NCBI RefSeq assembly: GCF_030409685.1
Contig: NZ_JAUFQJ010000014.1
Coordinates: 248,001-312,000, forward strand
Reading direction: 5' to 3'
DNA: 64,000 nucleotides
From: Ferruginibacter paludis
GTDB lineage: Bacteria > Bacteroidota > Bacteroidia > Chitinophagales > Chitinophagaceae
How positions within the stretch are numbered: position 1 is the stretch's first letter; each line of letters starts with the position of its first letter. The notes beneath the pieces are model-generated. The model searched no databases. It was not told the origin of the DNA and was given only the letters and a program-made list of their open reading frames with translations. Below, in pieces: positions 42,461-51,920 of this stretch. The translations under genes and the position numbers were made by a program.

Positions 42461-43768
42461 GTGATTAAAAATATTTTTTTATTCATTTGTAGTTTGCTTT
42501 TTTATTCTTTACAACTACTGGCACAAACAGATCCATTTTCCGGTACCTGGCAAATGGTATATTCTCCGGATGCAATGCCGGGTATAAAATTTCAGTTACA
42601 AATTGGCCCATCGCAACAAAATATATTATACCCTGCACATATTTTAATCAGCTGCGATAGTTTTTTTGCTGAATATGATTTATTGCTGGCAAAAAAAAAT
42701 ATCCGGGAAGTAGGCATCAGTAAAAATAAATTTCCTCGCGTTCAAAAGCCATTCGGATTAAAAGACCGGACTCTTTTTTTGACCGGTAGCTTCGATCTTA
42801 GCAAAGATTTAAAAGGGGCTCCAGTCTTAAATTTCTTGCGCATTCACTCCAAACAAAAAGATATTATTGCCACAACAGAAGTAAATTCGGATAGCGCAAA
42901 ATTGGTGGCAAAGCTTAAACATTTTTTAGGTGATGAAGACATCAGCTTAAAAAAAATCAGCAGCATTCCCTGGCATAGTGAAAATTCGGATGATATACTT
43001 GAACCGGCTCTGTCGCCCACTTATTTTGGTTTAAAGGATACTGTGTATTTACCCACCCGCGATGGTATTGCTAATTTTTCAGGAATCAAAAAAAGAAAAA
43101 ATGATCGTGTATCCGTTACATTAAATGGTATTGTAATTTTTGATAAAATTGATATAGAAAAGAAGACACAGCAATCCGATATCCTGCTACGCCCGGGACT
43201 AAATATCCTTACTTTTTTTGCTGATAATTTTGGTAACGATTTACCAAATAGCAGCCGGCTGAATCTTGAATTTGGCAATAAAAAATTCGCACTTGATTTC
43301 GCAAATAGAAAAGACAGTGCTGCAATATTTATTGCGGTTAAATTAATTTGCGATCCCGATAAATCAAAAGACAGGTATTTTGCTGAATACCCGCAATCGG
43401 GCCTGGAAAGCTTATTGAAAAAAGATGAAAAACTGGTGGGAAGTATTAAATCCGTAAAACAGCAATTGACACTTGCTATTTGGGATGAAGTAATTGATGA
43501 CGGAGATACTGTATCAATAAAAATTAATAACGAATGGCTGATTAAAGGATGCCCGGTAAAAAAAACACCCAGGTTTATTACAGTAACACTTCAACCCGGC
43601 GCCAACACCATCACTTTTTTGGCAGACAATCTTGGCTCCATACCACCTAACACTTCCGTACTGGAAATCATTGATGGCAAGCGGAGGAAATCTTATGAAA
43701 TGGAAAGCAATCCCGGGGAAAAAAATCTCATCAAAATATTTTACGACAGTGGTACGCCGATAAAATAG
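42461..43768 (+). CDS. Secreted protein with a duplicated beta domain, hypothetical
   Basis: About 435 residues from GTG 42461 with a signal peptide (IFLFICSLLFYSLQLLAQ). The first 120 residues (DPFSGTWQMVYSPDAM, ISCDSFFAEYDLLLAKKNIR) look like a lipocalin-like beta domain. Two copies of another domain follow at about 205-285 and 337-415. Each has an NG/NN-x-W-x-hydrophobic strand and the closing signature LLRPGLNILTFFADNFGNDL versus LQPGANTITFLADNLGSIPP. I do not know a function; the tandem domain resembles a carbohydrate- or ligand-binding module seen in Bacteroidota secreted proteins. A perfect hairpin terminator follows. Confidence 0.7.
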   Translation: MIKNIFLFICSLLFYSLQLLAQTDPFSGTWQMVYSPDAMPGIKFQLQIGPSQQNILYPAHILISCDSFFAEYDLLLAKKNIREVGISKNKFPRVQKPFGLKDRTLFLTGSFDLSKDLKGAPVLNFLRIHSKQKDIIATTEVNSDSAKLVAKLKHFLGDEDISLKKISSIPWHSENSDDILEPALSPTYFGLKDTVYLPTRDGIANFSGIKKRKNDRVSVTLNGIVIFDKIDIEKKTQQSDILLRPGLNILTFFADNFGNDLPNSSRLNLEFGNKKFALDFANRKDSAAIFIAVKLICDPDKSKDRYFAEYPQSGLESLLKKDEKLVGSIKSVKQQLTLAIWDEVIDDGDTVSIKINNEWLIKGCPVKKTPRFITVTLQPGANTITFLADNLGSIPPNTSVLEIIDGKRRKSYEMESNPGEKNLIKIFYDSGTPIK

Positions 43769-43810
43769 TACAACGTTAATACTTGCCTGAATATACAAAT
43801 GGAATTGAAT

Positions 43811-43851
43811 TTACAATAAAGCGCCCTGTATAGTAAGGCGCTTTATTGTAA
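43811..43851. terminator. Perfect 15-bp bidirectional terminator
   Basis: TTACAATAAAGCGCC (43811-43825) is exactly complementary to GGCGCTTTATTGTAA (43837-43851) with an 11-nt loop. It lies between the convergent genes ending at 43768 (plus) and 43883 (minus) and would serve both. Confidence 0.85.
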
Positions 43852-43882
43852 TCACTAAAACGAGTATCAATTATGCATCCGC

Positions 43883-44857
43883 TTATTTACCTGGTGTAAT
43901 CAAAATATTGCGGTATTCAATGGTGCCATGATCTCCCTGCAACATGATTGGCCCGGGTTCACCTTCATTGCTATCTAAAGCTCCGCCTGTAACCCCGGGA
44001 ATATCCTGCCTGCAAATAACTTCCACTCCATTTGCTACCAGTGATACGGTTCTTCCCACCAATGTTACATCATAGCTTTGCCATTCGCCGGGCGCTTTTG
44101 CCACCATTTGCAACGGTGCGATAAAGCCATAAATGGCACCCAAATAATCTTTCAAAGGTTCCATGCCTTTATTGTCCGCCACCTGTATTTCATAACGTCC
44201 CCGCAGGTAAACACCGCTGTTGCTTTCTGCAGGATAACGAAACTCAATGTGCAGTTTAAAGTCGTTGAATTTTTGATCGCTGATGAAATTTGATCCCGGG
44301 CGGGGGCTGCTTAAAACGCCGTTTTTTACCTGCCATTGATTTTCACCTTCTGTATGCCAGCCTTTTAAATCAGTGCCCGAAAAAAGCTTTACCTGCTTTC
44401 CCCAAACAGGCTGTTTTGTTCTTCTTAAATCGGGCGCTCTTACACCAGTCCAGTTATGGCTTTTACCATTGGCTCCAATAATGGTACCTGCTAATTTGCC
44501 GTCTTGCAATGTGCCTTCAACAACAATGTCCCTGTCTTCCGGCTCCCATTGTGGCGGCAACGTAAAGCTTATTTTCCCATCTTTAAAATTTACTCTTGAA
44601 ACAGGCCTCGCACTGCCGCCCGCTCCAACAAATGATCCAGTGAGCATATGCAAACCGGAGTGCCTCACTTCCAGCCAGGACGGAACTGATTTGCCATCCA
44701 TATCAACGGTAAGGTCCCACCTTCCTTCAATAGCAGGGTCTGCAGCTGGATGATTGTTATTTGCCTTTGCGGTGGTTACCACCAGCAGCAACATCGCCAG
44801 TTGTAATAAACGCTTAATTGAAAATGGACGATTGACGCTCTTCCTGTTTTTTTTCAT
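43883..44857 (-). CDS. DUF1080 (3-keto-disaccharide hydrolase-like) secreted protein
   Basis: About 324 residues from ATG 44857 (MKKNRKSVNRPFSIKRLLQL); the frame is open to 44962 but the signal peptide (LLQLAMLLLVVTTAKA) sets this start. The first part (about 30-150) is a beta-rich domain (IEGRWDLTVDMDGKSVP, ISFTLPPQWEPEDRDIVVEG). The DUF1080 domain has VKLFSGTDLKGWHTEGEN, WQVKNGVLSSP, FKLHIEFRYPAESNSGVYLR, GRYEIQVADN, WQSYDVTLVG and the C-terminal GPIMLQGDHGTIEYRNILI. Related proteins hydrolyse 3-keto glycosides or bind glycans. It is exported to the periplasm. Confidence 0.88.
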   Translation of the reverse strand: MKKNRKSVNRPFSIKRLLQLAMLLLVVTTAKANNNHPAADPAIEGRWDLTVDMDGKSVPSWLEVRHSGLHMLTGSFVGAGGSARPVSRVNFKDGKISFTLPPQWEPEDRDIVVEGTLQDGKLAGTIIGANGKSHNWTGVRAPDLRRTKQPVWGKQVKLFSGTDLKGWHTEGENQWQVKNGVLSSPRPGSNFISDQKFNDFKLHIEFRYPAESNSGVYLRGRYEIQVADNKGMEPLKDYLGAIYGFIAPLQMVAKAPGEWQSYDVTLVGRTVSLVANGVEVICRQDIPGVTGGALDSNEGEPGPIMLQGDHGTIEYRNILITPGK

Positions 44858-45069
44858 ATGACTTTTTTGTTTTAAAATGAAATGGTGAAATAATGATCGT
44901 TTGTTCAGAATAATAATAAAATTTAAATGCTGACTAACTTTTACAAAGTAAAGAAATAACAAGGTACAAATATGGATCTATAGAGAACCTTTCACTGTAT
45001 TGTTTGCCGGTCGTAATCCAATGGAGGGCATTTCACAAAGTTGTTTTGTAATGGACACCAAAGCCAAGT

Positions 45070-46533
45070 TTACAGTTTCGGGCATTCCAGGCTTTGCCTT
45101 GATTTCCTGGATCCACGTTCTGCGCTTCCGCCTTCTGATCCATCACGATTTTTACCCGGCCGGATGGTGAGTGCCAGGTAAAAACCACCAGACTGTATTT
45201 TATTTTTTGAAACGATATTGGCCAGGTTATGCGATCCCAATAATAACGGCCCTGCTTTAAAAGCGGCTCCCAGCCACAATTGCTTCTGATTGTTTAATTG
45301 AAGGGGTAGATACGCTCCCCAGGTTTTTGTTTCCCAACGGGGAGTTACAGCCACCAGGTTCATGTCTTTTATATACCTGATTTGTTTTGGCACCAGGGGA
45401 AAAACCGGCAACGTCAGTTCTCCATTTAAATAAAAGTTATTTGCAAGATGCTGATCAACATTGATGATAACACGTGCAGGCTGATAAATATTAAATAACC
45501 CGGCTAAACTGGTAAATGAAGCTGCTACCGTTTTTAACCCGTTATTAAAATCATCGGTTGAATTAATATTAAAAAAAGCATTTGATACGGCTGTATCACT
45601 CATGTTTGGCTTAATGCCGGCCGCATTACTGCTTCTGCTGCTGTAACGGAATTTATTCCGGCCTACATCCATTAACGAAATGCCGATTTTTGTGCGGTAG
45701 GTAAAATCATTCCCATCTTCTCCAGCTTCGTCATCCAATAGAGTATATTCAAGTCCCGCATCAGCACTTATGCCCGCCATGGTATGTTGAAAAAAACTCT
45801 TTTTGTTGGCAGAAGCGGACCGGTTACTGTCGATTTCATCAAAGTTGGAAGAATATCCATATTGCACATTTCCCCCCGTTACCTGATAGCCTGCGGTATT
45901 ACCGGCCGGTATATAATTTAAGCCCGTTGCGCTAACATACTCGCCGGCCAATGCACGATTTATTTTCAACGTTAGACCTGCCGTTAAAATTCGTCTATTG
46001 TCACTGTAGATAGTGCGTGCGTAGGTCCCATATAGTTCCGCCCAGGAACTACCTCTTGATTCGCCTGATAAGGGCAGGCGACCATTATTGATTTTCATAA
46101 AATCCTGCAGACGTTGAGTAGTATCCTGCCAGTTAACCTGCGATGTAGTTGCATAAACATAGCTTCGGATATTGGCACCAAAAGCAACTGCCGAAACATT
46201 GTTCAAATTTATGCGGGTATTTAAAAGGCGAATATTCTGGTTGGTGAATACAAATCTTTTCGATGTGCCGTTTTTGCCAACCAATTTTGCACTTGAAGAA
46301 GGTGACAGTAATGAAAAATTGTTAATGACAAAAGCATTGGTAGCCTGCTTTGTCTGCACTGCAAAAGGAGTAATATCCCAGGAGAACGGCACTTGTACAA
46401 TAGAGGCCGGATTATTTTGCGCACTTAAACTGCCTGCATAACCCGACCCGTTAATGGCCTGGTAATTTTGCGCCTTTAGTGAATTGTATATCAAAAAGAA
46501 GTGGAGTATAAAACAGAATTTATTCAAGCGCAT
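45070..46533 (-). CDS. DUF5723 outer-membrane protein
   Basis: A 487-residue secreted protein (signal CFILHFFLIYNSLKAQ). The pattern YQAINGSGYAGSLSAQNNPA resembles PorV/FadL-like barrels that begin with a short helix and the NPAS motif (NNPASIV). It then has repeated amphipathic strands (RILTAGLTLKINRALAGEY, YRTKIGISLMDVGRNKFRY, VIINVDQHLANNFYLNGEL, LPLQLNNQKQLWLGAAFKAG) and a C-terminal GGFYLALTIRPGK before a basic tail. It fits DUF5723 and probably forms an outer-membrane barrel. Its role is unknown. It is preceded by 300 bp without a gene. Confidence 0.82.
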   Translation of the reverse strand: MRLNKFCFILHFFLIYNSLKAQNYQAINGSGYAGSLSAQNNPASIVQVPFSWDITPFAVQTKQATNAFVINNFSLLSPSSSAKLVGKNGTSKRFVFTNQNIRLLNTRINLNNVSAVAFGANIRSYVYATTSQVNWQDTTQRLQDFMKINNGRLPLSGESRGSSWAELYGTYARTIYSDNRRILTAGLTLKINRALAGEYVSATGLNYIPAGNTAGYQVTGGNVQYGYSSNFDEIDSNRSASANKKSFFQHTMAGISADAGLEYTLLDDEAGEDGNDFTYRTKIGISLMDVGRNKFRYSSRSSNAAGIKPNMSDTAVSNAFFNINSTDDFNNGLKTVAASFTSLAGLFNIYQPARVIINVDQHLANNFYLNGELTLPVFPLVPKQIRYIKDMNLVAVTPRWETKTWGAYLPLQLNNQKQLWLGAAFKAGPLLLGSHNLANIVSKNKIQSGGFYLALTIRPGKNRDGSEGGSAERGSRKSRQSLECPKL

Positions 46534-46832
46534 ATTCAGGCGTAGATAATTAAAAATTTTTTATAGCTGGAAGATACAATATGTGACAAGCACTATTTTA
46601 ATGCCATTAAACAAAATTAATTGTTTACTACATTAGATTTTATTAAATTACTACTCACAATGCCTTACCTTATATGTGTTTTTAATATCAGGTACTTTAA
46701 AATTGCTAGTCAACAGGACGCTTCATCTCAGTTCAATTCAATATCCATTCTAAAAATCTTCCGAAAACAAAGTAGTGGTGAAACCGATTAAAATACCTTT
46801 TTAAACAGTTTTAATAATAAAAAAAACAAAGT
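46534..46832. other. Intergenic region between divergent genes
   Basis: About 300 bp of AT-rich DNA. The only regulatory-looking string is TACCTTTT at 46794-46801, a near match to TAnnTTTG, 31 bp before the methyltransferase ATG. No repeat or hairpin of note. Confidence 0.4.
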
Positions 46833-47753
46833 ATGGAAATTATTTGCCCCATTTGTAATCAGGGAATGGTTTTATTTACCCGCAATAAAGATCTTCAAAA
46901 AAATGGCGATCAAAATATCTACAGCGCATATGAATGCAACAAATGCAATATTTTGTTTCAATATCCTTTTTGGAAGCAGGAGGAAACATACCCTTTTTAT
47001 GAAACTACCTATTATGCCCATACTGATAATTCGATAATATCCAGATCGCTGAGGATTCTTGATTTCTATTTACGAGATAGTTTTTACAGTAAACTTTTCT
47101 CTCCGTTCCTGAAAAAAAAGTTATACCCTTTTTATGATGATATTGTGCAGGCGAAGACCGTCCTGGATATTGGATGTGGAAAAGGGTCTTTTTTAGACGT
47201 CATGAAAAAACACAATAAAAAAACATATGGCCTTGAACCAAGTGACCAGGCGAGTGCAATTGCGTTTTCAAAGGGACACACGATGATTACCAAAGAATTC
47301 TTTTACTCTGCTAACAAGGAAGTGAAGTTTGATTTGATAACTATGTTTCAGGTAGCTGAACATTTATCTGTACAGGAAATATTTGATGAAAATATTTTTT
47401 CGGTCATGTATGATTCACTTGCAGAAGGTGGCCGGCTTGTGATTGAAACTCCTAACTATGAATGCAACTACGCTAAAAAATATAAAAGTAACTGGAGAGC
47501 TTTGGAAATGCCCAGACATTTGGTAATTTTTTCCCCCTCAAGTTTGTCTAAAATATTGAATATGCAGGGGTTTGCAACTCATGTTTTTACAAGAGTATCT
47601 CCTATTGACGTAAGAGAAAGCTTTAAATTACAATTCAGGGAAAACACAATTAAAAATAGACTCAATAAATTTATTACCCTTTTGAAAATCGCCATTAATC
47701 AAAAAAACAATAGTAGCCTTGTTACTGTAATAGCACGGAAAAATAGCGAATAG
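46833..47753 (+). CDS. Class I SAM methyltransferase with N-terminal zinc ribbon
   Basis: A 306-residue protein. The first 45 residues carry two cysteine pairs (IICPICNQGM and YECNKCNILFQ), a zinc ribbon often seen ahead of methyltransferases in glycan and polysaccharide clusters. The Rossmann domain has motif I TVLDIGCGKGSFLDVM, acidic YGLEPSDQAS, FDLITMFQVAEHL and GGRLVIETPNYECNY, followed by MPRHLVIFSPSSLSKILNMQ. This matches Methyltransf_23 proteins. The acceptor is unknown. The gene is more AT-rich than its neighbours, has no operon partner, and is followed by rpsA with an independent promoter. Confidence 0.88.
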   Translation: MEIICPICNQGMVLFTRNKDLQKNGDQNIYSAYECNKCNILFQYPFWKQEETYPFYETTYYAHTDNSIISRSLRILDFYLRDSFYSKLFSPFLKKKLYPFYDDIVQAKTVLDIGCGKGSFLDVMKKHNKKTYGLEPSDQASAIAFSKGHTMITKEFFYSANKEVKFDLITMFQVAEHLSVQEIFDENIFSVMYDSLAEGGRLVIETPNYECNYAKKYKSNWRALEMPRHLVIFSPSSLSKILNMQGFATHVFTRVSPIDVRESFKLQFRENTIKNRLNKFITLLKIAINQKNNSSLVTVIARKNSE

Positions 47754-47862
47754 GTAACCGATAATTTACTGTGCATTAAATTCACTTTTTAATTGCAAAT
47801 AGTTTGGGGCCTGAAACCCCTGAAAAAGCTGGCTTTTCAGCACTTTTTTCCGTTTAATTTCT

Positions 47863-47870
47863 TACCTTTG
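47863..47870 (+). promoter_or_regulatory. Bacteroidota-type -7 promoter element for rpsA (TACCTTTG)
   Basis: TACCTTTG is a perfect TAnnTTTG. It ends 30 bp before the rpsA ATG. The following leader contains a short CCCG/CGGG pair (CCCGTTAAAAAACCGGG). Confidence 0.6.
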
Positions 47871-47900
47871 CCCTCCCGTTAAAAAACCGGGAATTATATT

Positions 47901-49871
47901 ATGTCATTTAACATTATTAAACAACTAAACGCAGATGCACAGGAAGGAGCAGCTACCAATGAAGGTACTGAACCTGCTGCGGTAACAAATGTGCCTGTGG
48001 AAGCGCCTGCTGCCGAACCGGTGGTGGCGGCTGCACCCGTTGAAGAAAGAATCGTGACAGCTCATGATGACTTCGACTGGAGCGTTGACAAACGTAACGT
48101 TTCAAGTTACAACAAAGAAGAAAAAGCCAAATACGATGTTGTGTACGACAACACGTTCAAGCAGATCAATGACGGCGAAATGATCCAGGCTACAATTGAA
48201 GCAATCACCAAAACAGATGCAGTTGTAAACATCGGTTTTAAAAGTGATGGTCTGATTTCTCTGAATGAGTTCAGGGATATACCAGGCGGATTAAAAGTAG
48301 GTGACATCATTGAAGTAATGGTGGTTGAAAAAGAAGACAGGGACGGTAACCTGAATCTTAGCCGCAAACAAGCCCGTACCAGCAGAGCCTGGGAAAGAAT
48401 TGTTGAGTTACACAAAACTGGTGAAATTGTTACCGGTATTGTTACCAGCAAAACCAAGGGCGGTCTTATCGTAGATGTATTTGGTATGGAAACATTCTTA
48501 CCAGGTAGCCAGATCGACGTTAAGCCAGTTACAGACTACGATCAGTTTGTTGGTAAAACAATGGAATTTAAAGTGGTTAAGATCAACGAAACCATTAAGA
48601 ATGCAGTTGTATCTCATAAAGCACTTATTGAAAGCGATATCGAAGCACAACGTGCTGAAATTATCGGTAAATTGGAAAAAGGACAAGTACTGGAAGGTAC
48701 CATCAAAAATATCACCGACTTTGGTGCGTTTCTTGATTTGGGCGGCTTAGACGGCTTGTTGTACATTACCGATATTTCATGGGGACGTATCAACCATCCA
48801 ACAGAAGTGTTGAAGATGGATCAGAAACTGAATGTTGTTGTATTGGATTTTGATGATGATAAAAAACGCATCAGCTTAGGCTTGAAACAATTGACTCCGC
48901 ATCCTTGGGATACTTTGAGCGAAAACATTAAAGAAGGTGAAGTTGTGAAAGGTAAAGTAGTTAACATTGAAGACTACGGTGCGTTCCTTGAAATTATGCC
49001 TGGTGTGGAAGGTTTGGTACACGTAAGTGAAATTACATGGGCCAACACTCCTATCAACGCTAAAGAATTCTTTAAATTAGGTGATGAGTACGAAGCGAAA
49101 ATTGTAACGTTAGACAAAGACACCCGCAAGATGAGTCTTTCCATCAAACAAATGGCGAACGACCCATGGAGCGAAATTGATGTGAAATTTCCAGAAGGAA
49201 GCAAACACACCGGTATCGTTAAAAACATTACTCCTTACGGCGTGTTTATTGAACTTGCCACAGGTATTGGTGGAATGATTCACATCAGCGATTTGAGCTG
49301 GTTGAAACGTTTCAACAATCCCAACGAATACACTAAGGTGGGTGCATCAATTGAAGTGATCATTATGAACATTGATAAAGATGGCCGCAAATTGCAATTG
49401 GGACACAAGCAGATAGAAGAAGATCCATGGAATTCACTGGAAGAAACTTTTGCTGTTGGAACCGTGCATGAAGGAACTGTTACAAAGAAAGATGACAAGG
49501 GTGCTGTTGTTCAATTGCCATACGGACTGGAAGGCTTTGCGCCTAGCCGTCATCTTGCAAAAGAAGATGGTAAAACCGTTGGAGCTGATGAAATTGCCCA
49601 GTTTGTGGTGATTGAATTTGACCGTAACGACAAACGCATCGTTCTTAGCCACACACGTTTGTGGGAACAGGCTCATGAAGAAGTGAAGCAAGCTGAATTT
49701 AAAGAAAAGAAGGCAGATGCTGAAGTAACCAAAAAGGCTGTAAAAAATCTGCAGAGCAAAGTAGAAAAATCAACTTTAGGTGATCTTGGTGTTTTAGCCG
49801 GATTGAAAGCAAAAATGGATAGTGCTGCCGCCGCTGATGGTGCTGCAGATGAAGCTCCAAAAGCTGAATAG
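47901..49871 (+). CDS. rpsA: 30S ribosomal protein S1
   Basis: A 656-residue S1 protein. The first 65 residues are a low-complexity Ala/Pro/Glu/Val-rich extension (VEAPAAEPVVAAAPVEERIV). Tandem S1 (OB-fold) domains follow; recognisable domain starts include GEMIQATIEAITKTDAVVNI, GEIVTGIVTSKTKGGLIVDV, GQVLEGTIKNITDFGAFLDL, GEVVKGKVVNIEDYGAFLEI, GSKHTGIVKNITPYGVFIEL and GTVHEGTVTKKDDKGAVVQL, so six domains. The C-terminal 60 residues are Lys/Ala-rich. S1 binds mRNA on the 30S subunit and helps initiation; this matters in a phylum that makes little use of Shine-Dalgarno pairing. It is a single-gene unit with its own promoter and terminator. Confidence 0.97.
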   Translation: MSFNIIKQLNADAQEGAATNEGTEPAAVTNVPVEAPAAEPVVAAAPVEERIVTAHDDFDWSVDKRNVSSYNKEEKAKYDVVYDNTFKQINDGEMIQATIEAITKTDAVVNIGFKSDGLISLNEFRDIPGGLKVGDIIEVMVVEKEDRDGNLNLSRKQARTSRAWERIVELHKTGEIVTGIVTSKTKGGLIVDVFGMETFLPGSQIDVKPVTDYDQFVGKTMEFKVVKINETIKNAVVSHKALIESDIEAQRAEIIGKLEKGQVLEGTIKNITDFGAFLDLGGLDGLLYITDISWGRINHPTEVLKMDQKLNVVVLDFDDDKKRISLGLKQLTPHPWDTLSENIKEGEVVKGKVVNIEDYGAFLEIMPGVEGLVHVSEITWANTPINAKEFFKLGDEYEAKIVTLDKDTRKMSLSIKQMANDPWSEIDVKFPEGSKHTGIVKNITPYGVFIELATGIGGMIHISDLSWLKRFNNPNEYTKVGASIEVIIMNIDKDGRKLQLGHKQIEEDPWNSLEETFAVGTVHEGTVTKKDDKGAVVQLPYGLEGFAPSRHLAKEDGKTVGADEIAQFVVIEFDRNDKRIVLSHTRLWEQAHEEVKQAEFKEKKADAEVTKKAVKNLQSKVEKSTLGDLGVLAGLKAKMDSAAAADGAADEAPKAE

Positions 49872-49890
49872 CTCTTATATTTTTATTGCA

Positions 49891-49921
49891 AATCCCGGTA
49901 CGAAAGTATCGGGATTTTTTT
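49891..49921 (+). terminator. Rho-independent terminator of rpsA
   Basis: ATCCCGGTAC and GTATCGGGAT pair with one mismatch around a GAAA loop, followed by a T-run of seven. It starts 20 bp after the rpsA stop. Confidence 0.9.
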
Positions 49922-50066
49922 GTGCATTTTCATTCTCCAAAAAAAGCAAATCAGAACTCTTTAGAGCCTTGCCATATCGTAAAACAATGGTGATAAGTAA
50001 GAAGGATGGCAACGATATTTACGTTTAACAACCACATTGCTTTAAGTGACAGGGATAAAAAATAAC

Positions 50067-50074
50067 TACCTTTG
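50067..50074 (+). promoter_or_regulatory. Bacteroidota-type -7 element very close to the start codon (TACCTTTG)
   Basis: A perfect TAnnTTTG ends only 4 bp before the ATG at 50079. Transcription from it would begin at or next to the start codon, implying a leaderless or nearly leaderless mRNA, or a different start. Confidence 0.45.
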
Positions 50075-50078
50075 CTGC

Positions 50079-50558
50079 ATGAATAATTTCAACAAATATT
50101 TTAAACTGATGGCCCTTATTTTTGGAGGTTTTATTGGTTTTATAGGACTGATCATTGGCATTTTTTACCTGCTGAAATTATTTTCTGTTACGTTATTCTA
50201 CATTCCTGGTTTTGACCATTTCTTTAGTTTTATAATGATTATTATACCCTATGTTGTTTTCTTTTCAGGATACTATTATTTACATAAAAAAATCCCGCTT
50301 TCAAAAAATAAAACAACTGCGACAATCGCAAGGGTATTGATGATTTTGGGAAGTTTGCTCTGTGCTGCTACTATGATTTTGTCAACCCTTAAATTATTTG
50401 GCGTGCACAAAACCTTCGTACTCGCTTTTGATGAAAAATCACAGTATGGCTGGATGATTCAAATTGTACTCCTCTTTTTTACTGCATTATTTGTTGCTTC
50501 AGGCGATGCCAAAGAAAAAGATTGGATGCATAAGAAAGTTATAAGTGATGAGTTATAA
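50079..50558 (+). CDS. Small inner-membrane protein, hypothetical
   Basis: About 159 residues from ATG 50079 (MNNFNKYFKLMALIFGG); a start at 50046 would place the promoter element inside the gene. Four hydrophobic segments: LMALIFGGFIGFIGLIIGIF, FSFIMIIIPYVVFFSGYYYL, IARVLMILGSLLCAATMILS and WMIQIVLLFFTALFVASG, ending in a charged tail. I do not recognise a family and see no operon partner. Convergent with the following flavoprotein gene. Confidence 0.65.
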   Translation: MNNFNKYFKLMALIFGGFIGFIGLIIGIFYLLKLFSVTLFYIPGFDHFFSFIMIIIPYVVFFSGYYYLHKKIPLSKNKTTATIARVLMILGSLLCAATMILSTLKLFGVHKTFVLAFDEKSQYGWMIQIVLLFFTALFVASGDAKEKDWMHKKVISDEL

Positions 50559-50584
50559 ATGCTTCGGGTTTGCCCTTCTTTAAA

Positions 50585-51820
50585 CTATTGAGTAGTCCTG
50601 GTTGCTATTGCTTTGGCAGCAATAAAGCCAGTTGTCCAGGCATTTTGAAAATTAAAGCCGCCGGTTACTCCATCGGTATCCATCACTTCACCACAAAAAA
50701 ATAAATTGGGAGCTATCCTGCTTTCCATTGTATTGTAATCAATCTCATTCAGCAATATACCACCGGCAGTTACAAATTCTTCTTTGAAGGTGGTCTTCCC
50801 TTTCACTGAAAATTCCTGCGCACATACATTTTTTATAAGCCGGTTTTGTTCTTTGGCAGGGAGATCGGCCCAGCGCATATCCTCATTTACGCCAGACTGC
50901 TGCAACAAATACTGCCACAAGCGCTGAGGCAAAGAAAATGGATTGCGGTTACTTATTTTTTGTGCTGCAATGTCAAATCTTACCTGCTGAAACTTGTCTT
51001 TTAAAGTTTGTTCGTTGAAAGCCGGTGCCCAGTTTACAATGGCAGTGAATGTATAATTATTGTCTGCCAGCTGCCGTGCCCCCCAGGCTGATAATTTCAA
51101 AATGGCGGGGCCGCTCATTCCCCAGTGTGTAATCAGCAGTGGTCCTTGTTCTGCTAATTTTGTTCCGGCAATCTTCACAATTACATTTTCTACTGTAACA
51201 CCCATTAATCCTGTAATTGCATTGCCAGGCATATTAAAAGTAAATAAGGATGGTACAGGTTTTTCTATCGTATGGCCTGTTTGTTGAAGCCATTCGAACT
51301 GAACAGGTTTTGGATATCCTCCACTCGCAATACATACATAGTCAGCCGCCATAATAGTTTCATTAGCAAATAACAAATGCCATTTATCGTTCAGCCTGCT
51401 AAAGCCTTTTACTTCTTTGTTCATCAATATTTCAACATGATATCTGCTAACTTCCTTCATCAGGCAATCAATAATTGTTTGGGAAGAATCAGTAACAGGA
51501 AACATACGCCCATCAGGTTCTGTTTTTAAATCCACACCTCTTTCCTTAAACCAGGCTATCGTATCTGTTGTAAAAAAATGATGAAAAGCCTTCTTTAAAA
51601 AACTGCCACCACGGGGATATTTTTTAATCATGTCAGCAATGCTGTAACAGGCATGTGTAACGTTGCAACGGCCGCCGCCGCTAACCTTTACTTTGCTTAA
51701 CAGCTTGCTGCTTTTCTCCACTATAATTACCCGCAATAAAGGATTCAGCCGGGCGGCATTTACCGCACAAAAAAAACCAGCCGCACCGCCTCCAATAACA
51801 ACTAAACAATTCTTATTCAT
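50585..51820 (-). CDS. HI0933-like flavoprotein (NAD(P)/FAD-dependent oxidoreductase)
   Basis: A 411-residue flavoprotein of the HI0933/YhiN family. The FAD dinucleotide-binding motif is at the N terminus: CLVVIGGGAAGFFCAVNAAR, followed by VIIVEKSSKLLSKVKVSGGG and RCNVTH, the family signature. The middle has TEPDGRMFPVTDSSQTIIDC and DYVCIASGGYPKPVQ. The C-terminal FAD-contact segment is FVTAGGILLNEID, NLFFCGEVMDTDGVTGGFNF, QNAWTTGFIAAKAI. The physiological substrate is unknown; some relatives are annotated as aminoacetone oxidases. Cytoplasmic. Confidence 0.92.
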   Translation of the reverse strand: MNKNCLVVIGGGAAGFFCAVNAARLNPLLRVIIVEKSSKLLSKVKVSGGGRCNVTHACYSIADMIKKYPRGGSFLKKAFHHFFTTDTIAWFKERGVDLKTEPDGRMFPVTDSSQTIIDCLMKEVSRYHVEILMNKEVKGFSRLNDKWHLLFANETIMAADYVCIASGGYPKPVQFEWLQQTGHTIEKPVPSLFTFNMPGNAITGLMGVTVENVIVKIAGTKLAEQGPLLITHWGMSGPAILKLSAWGARQLADNNYTFTAIVNWAPAFNEQTLKDKFQQVRFDIAAQKISNRNPFSLPQRLWQYLLQQSGVNEDMRWADLPAKEQNRLIKNVCAQEFSVKGKTTFKEEFVTAGGILLNEIDYNTMESRIAPNLFFCGEVMDTDGVTGGFNFQNAWTTGFIAAKAIATRTTQ

Positions 51821-51920
51821 CAGTAATCTAAAATTGTAAGTGATAAAAGTAATTAGTAAATACTACATTTAAATTTCGAATGTCACAATCATAATAACCC
51901 GGCAAACCTTAACCAATAGC

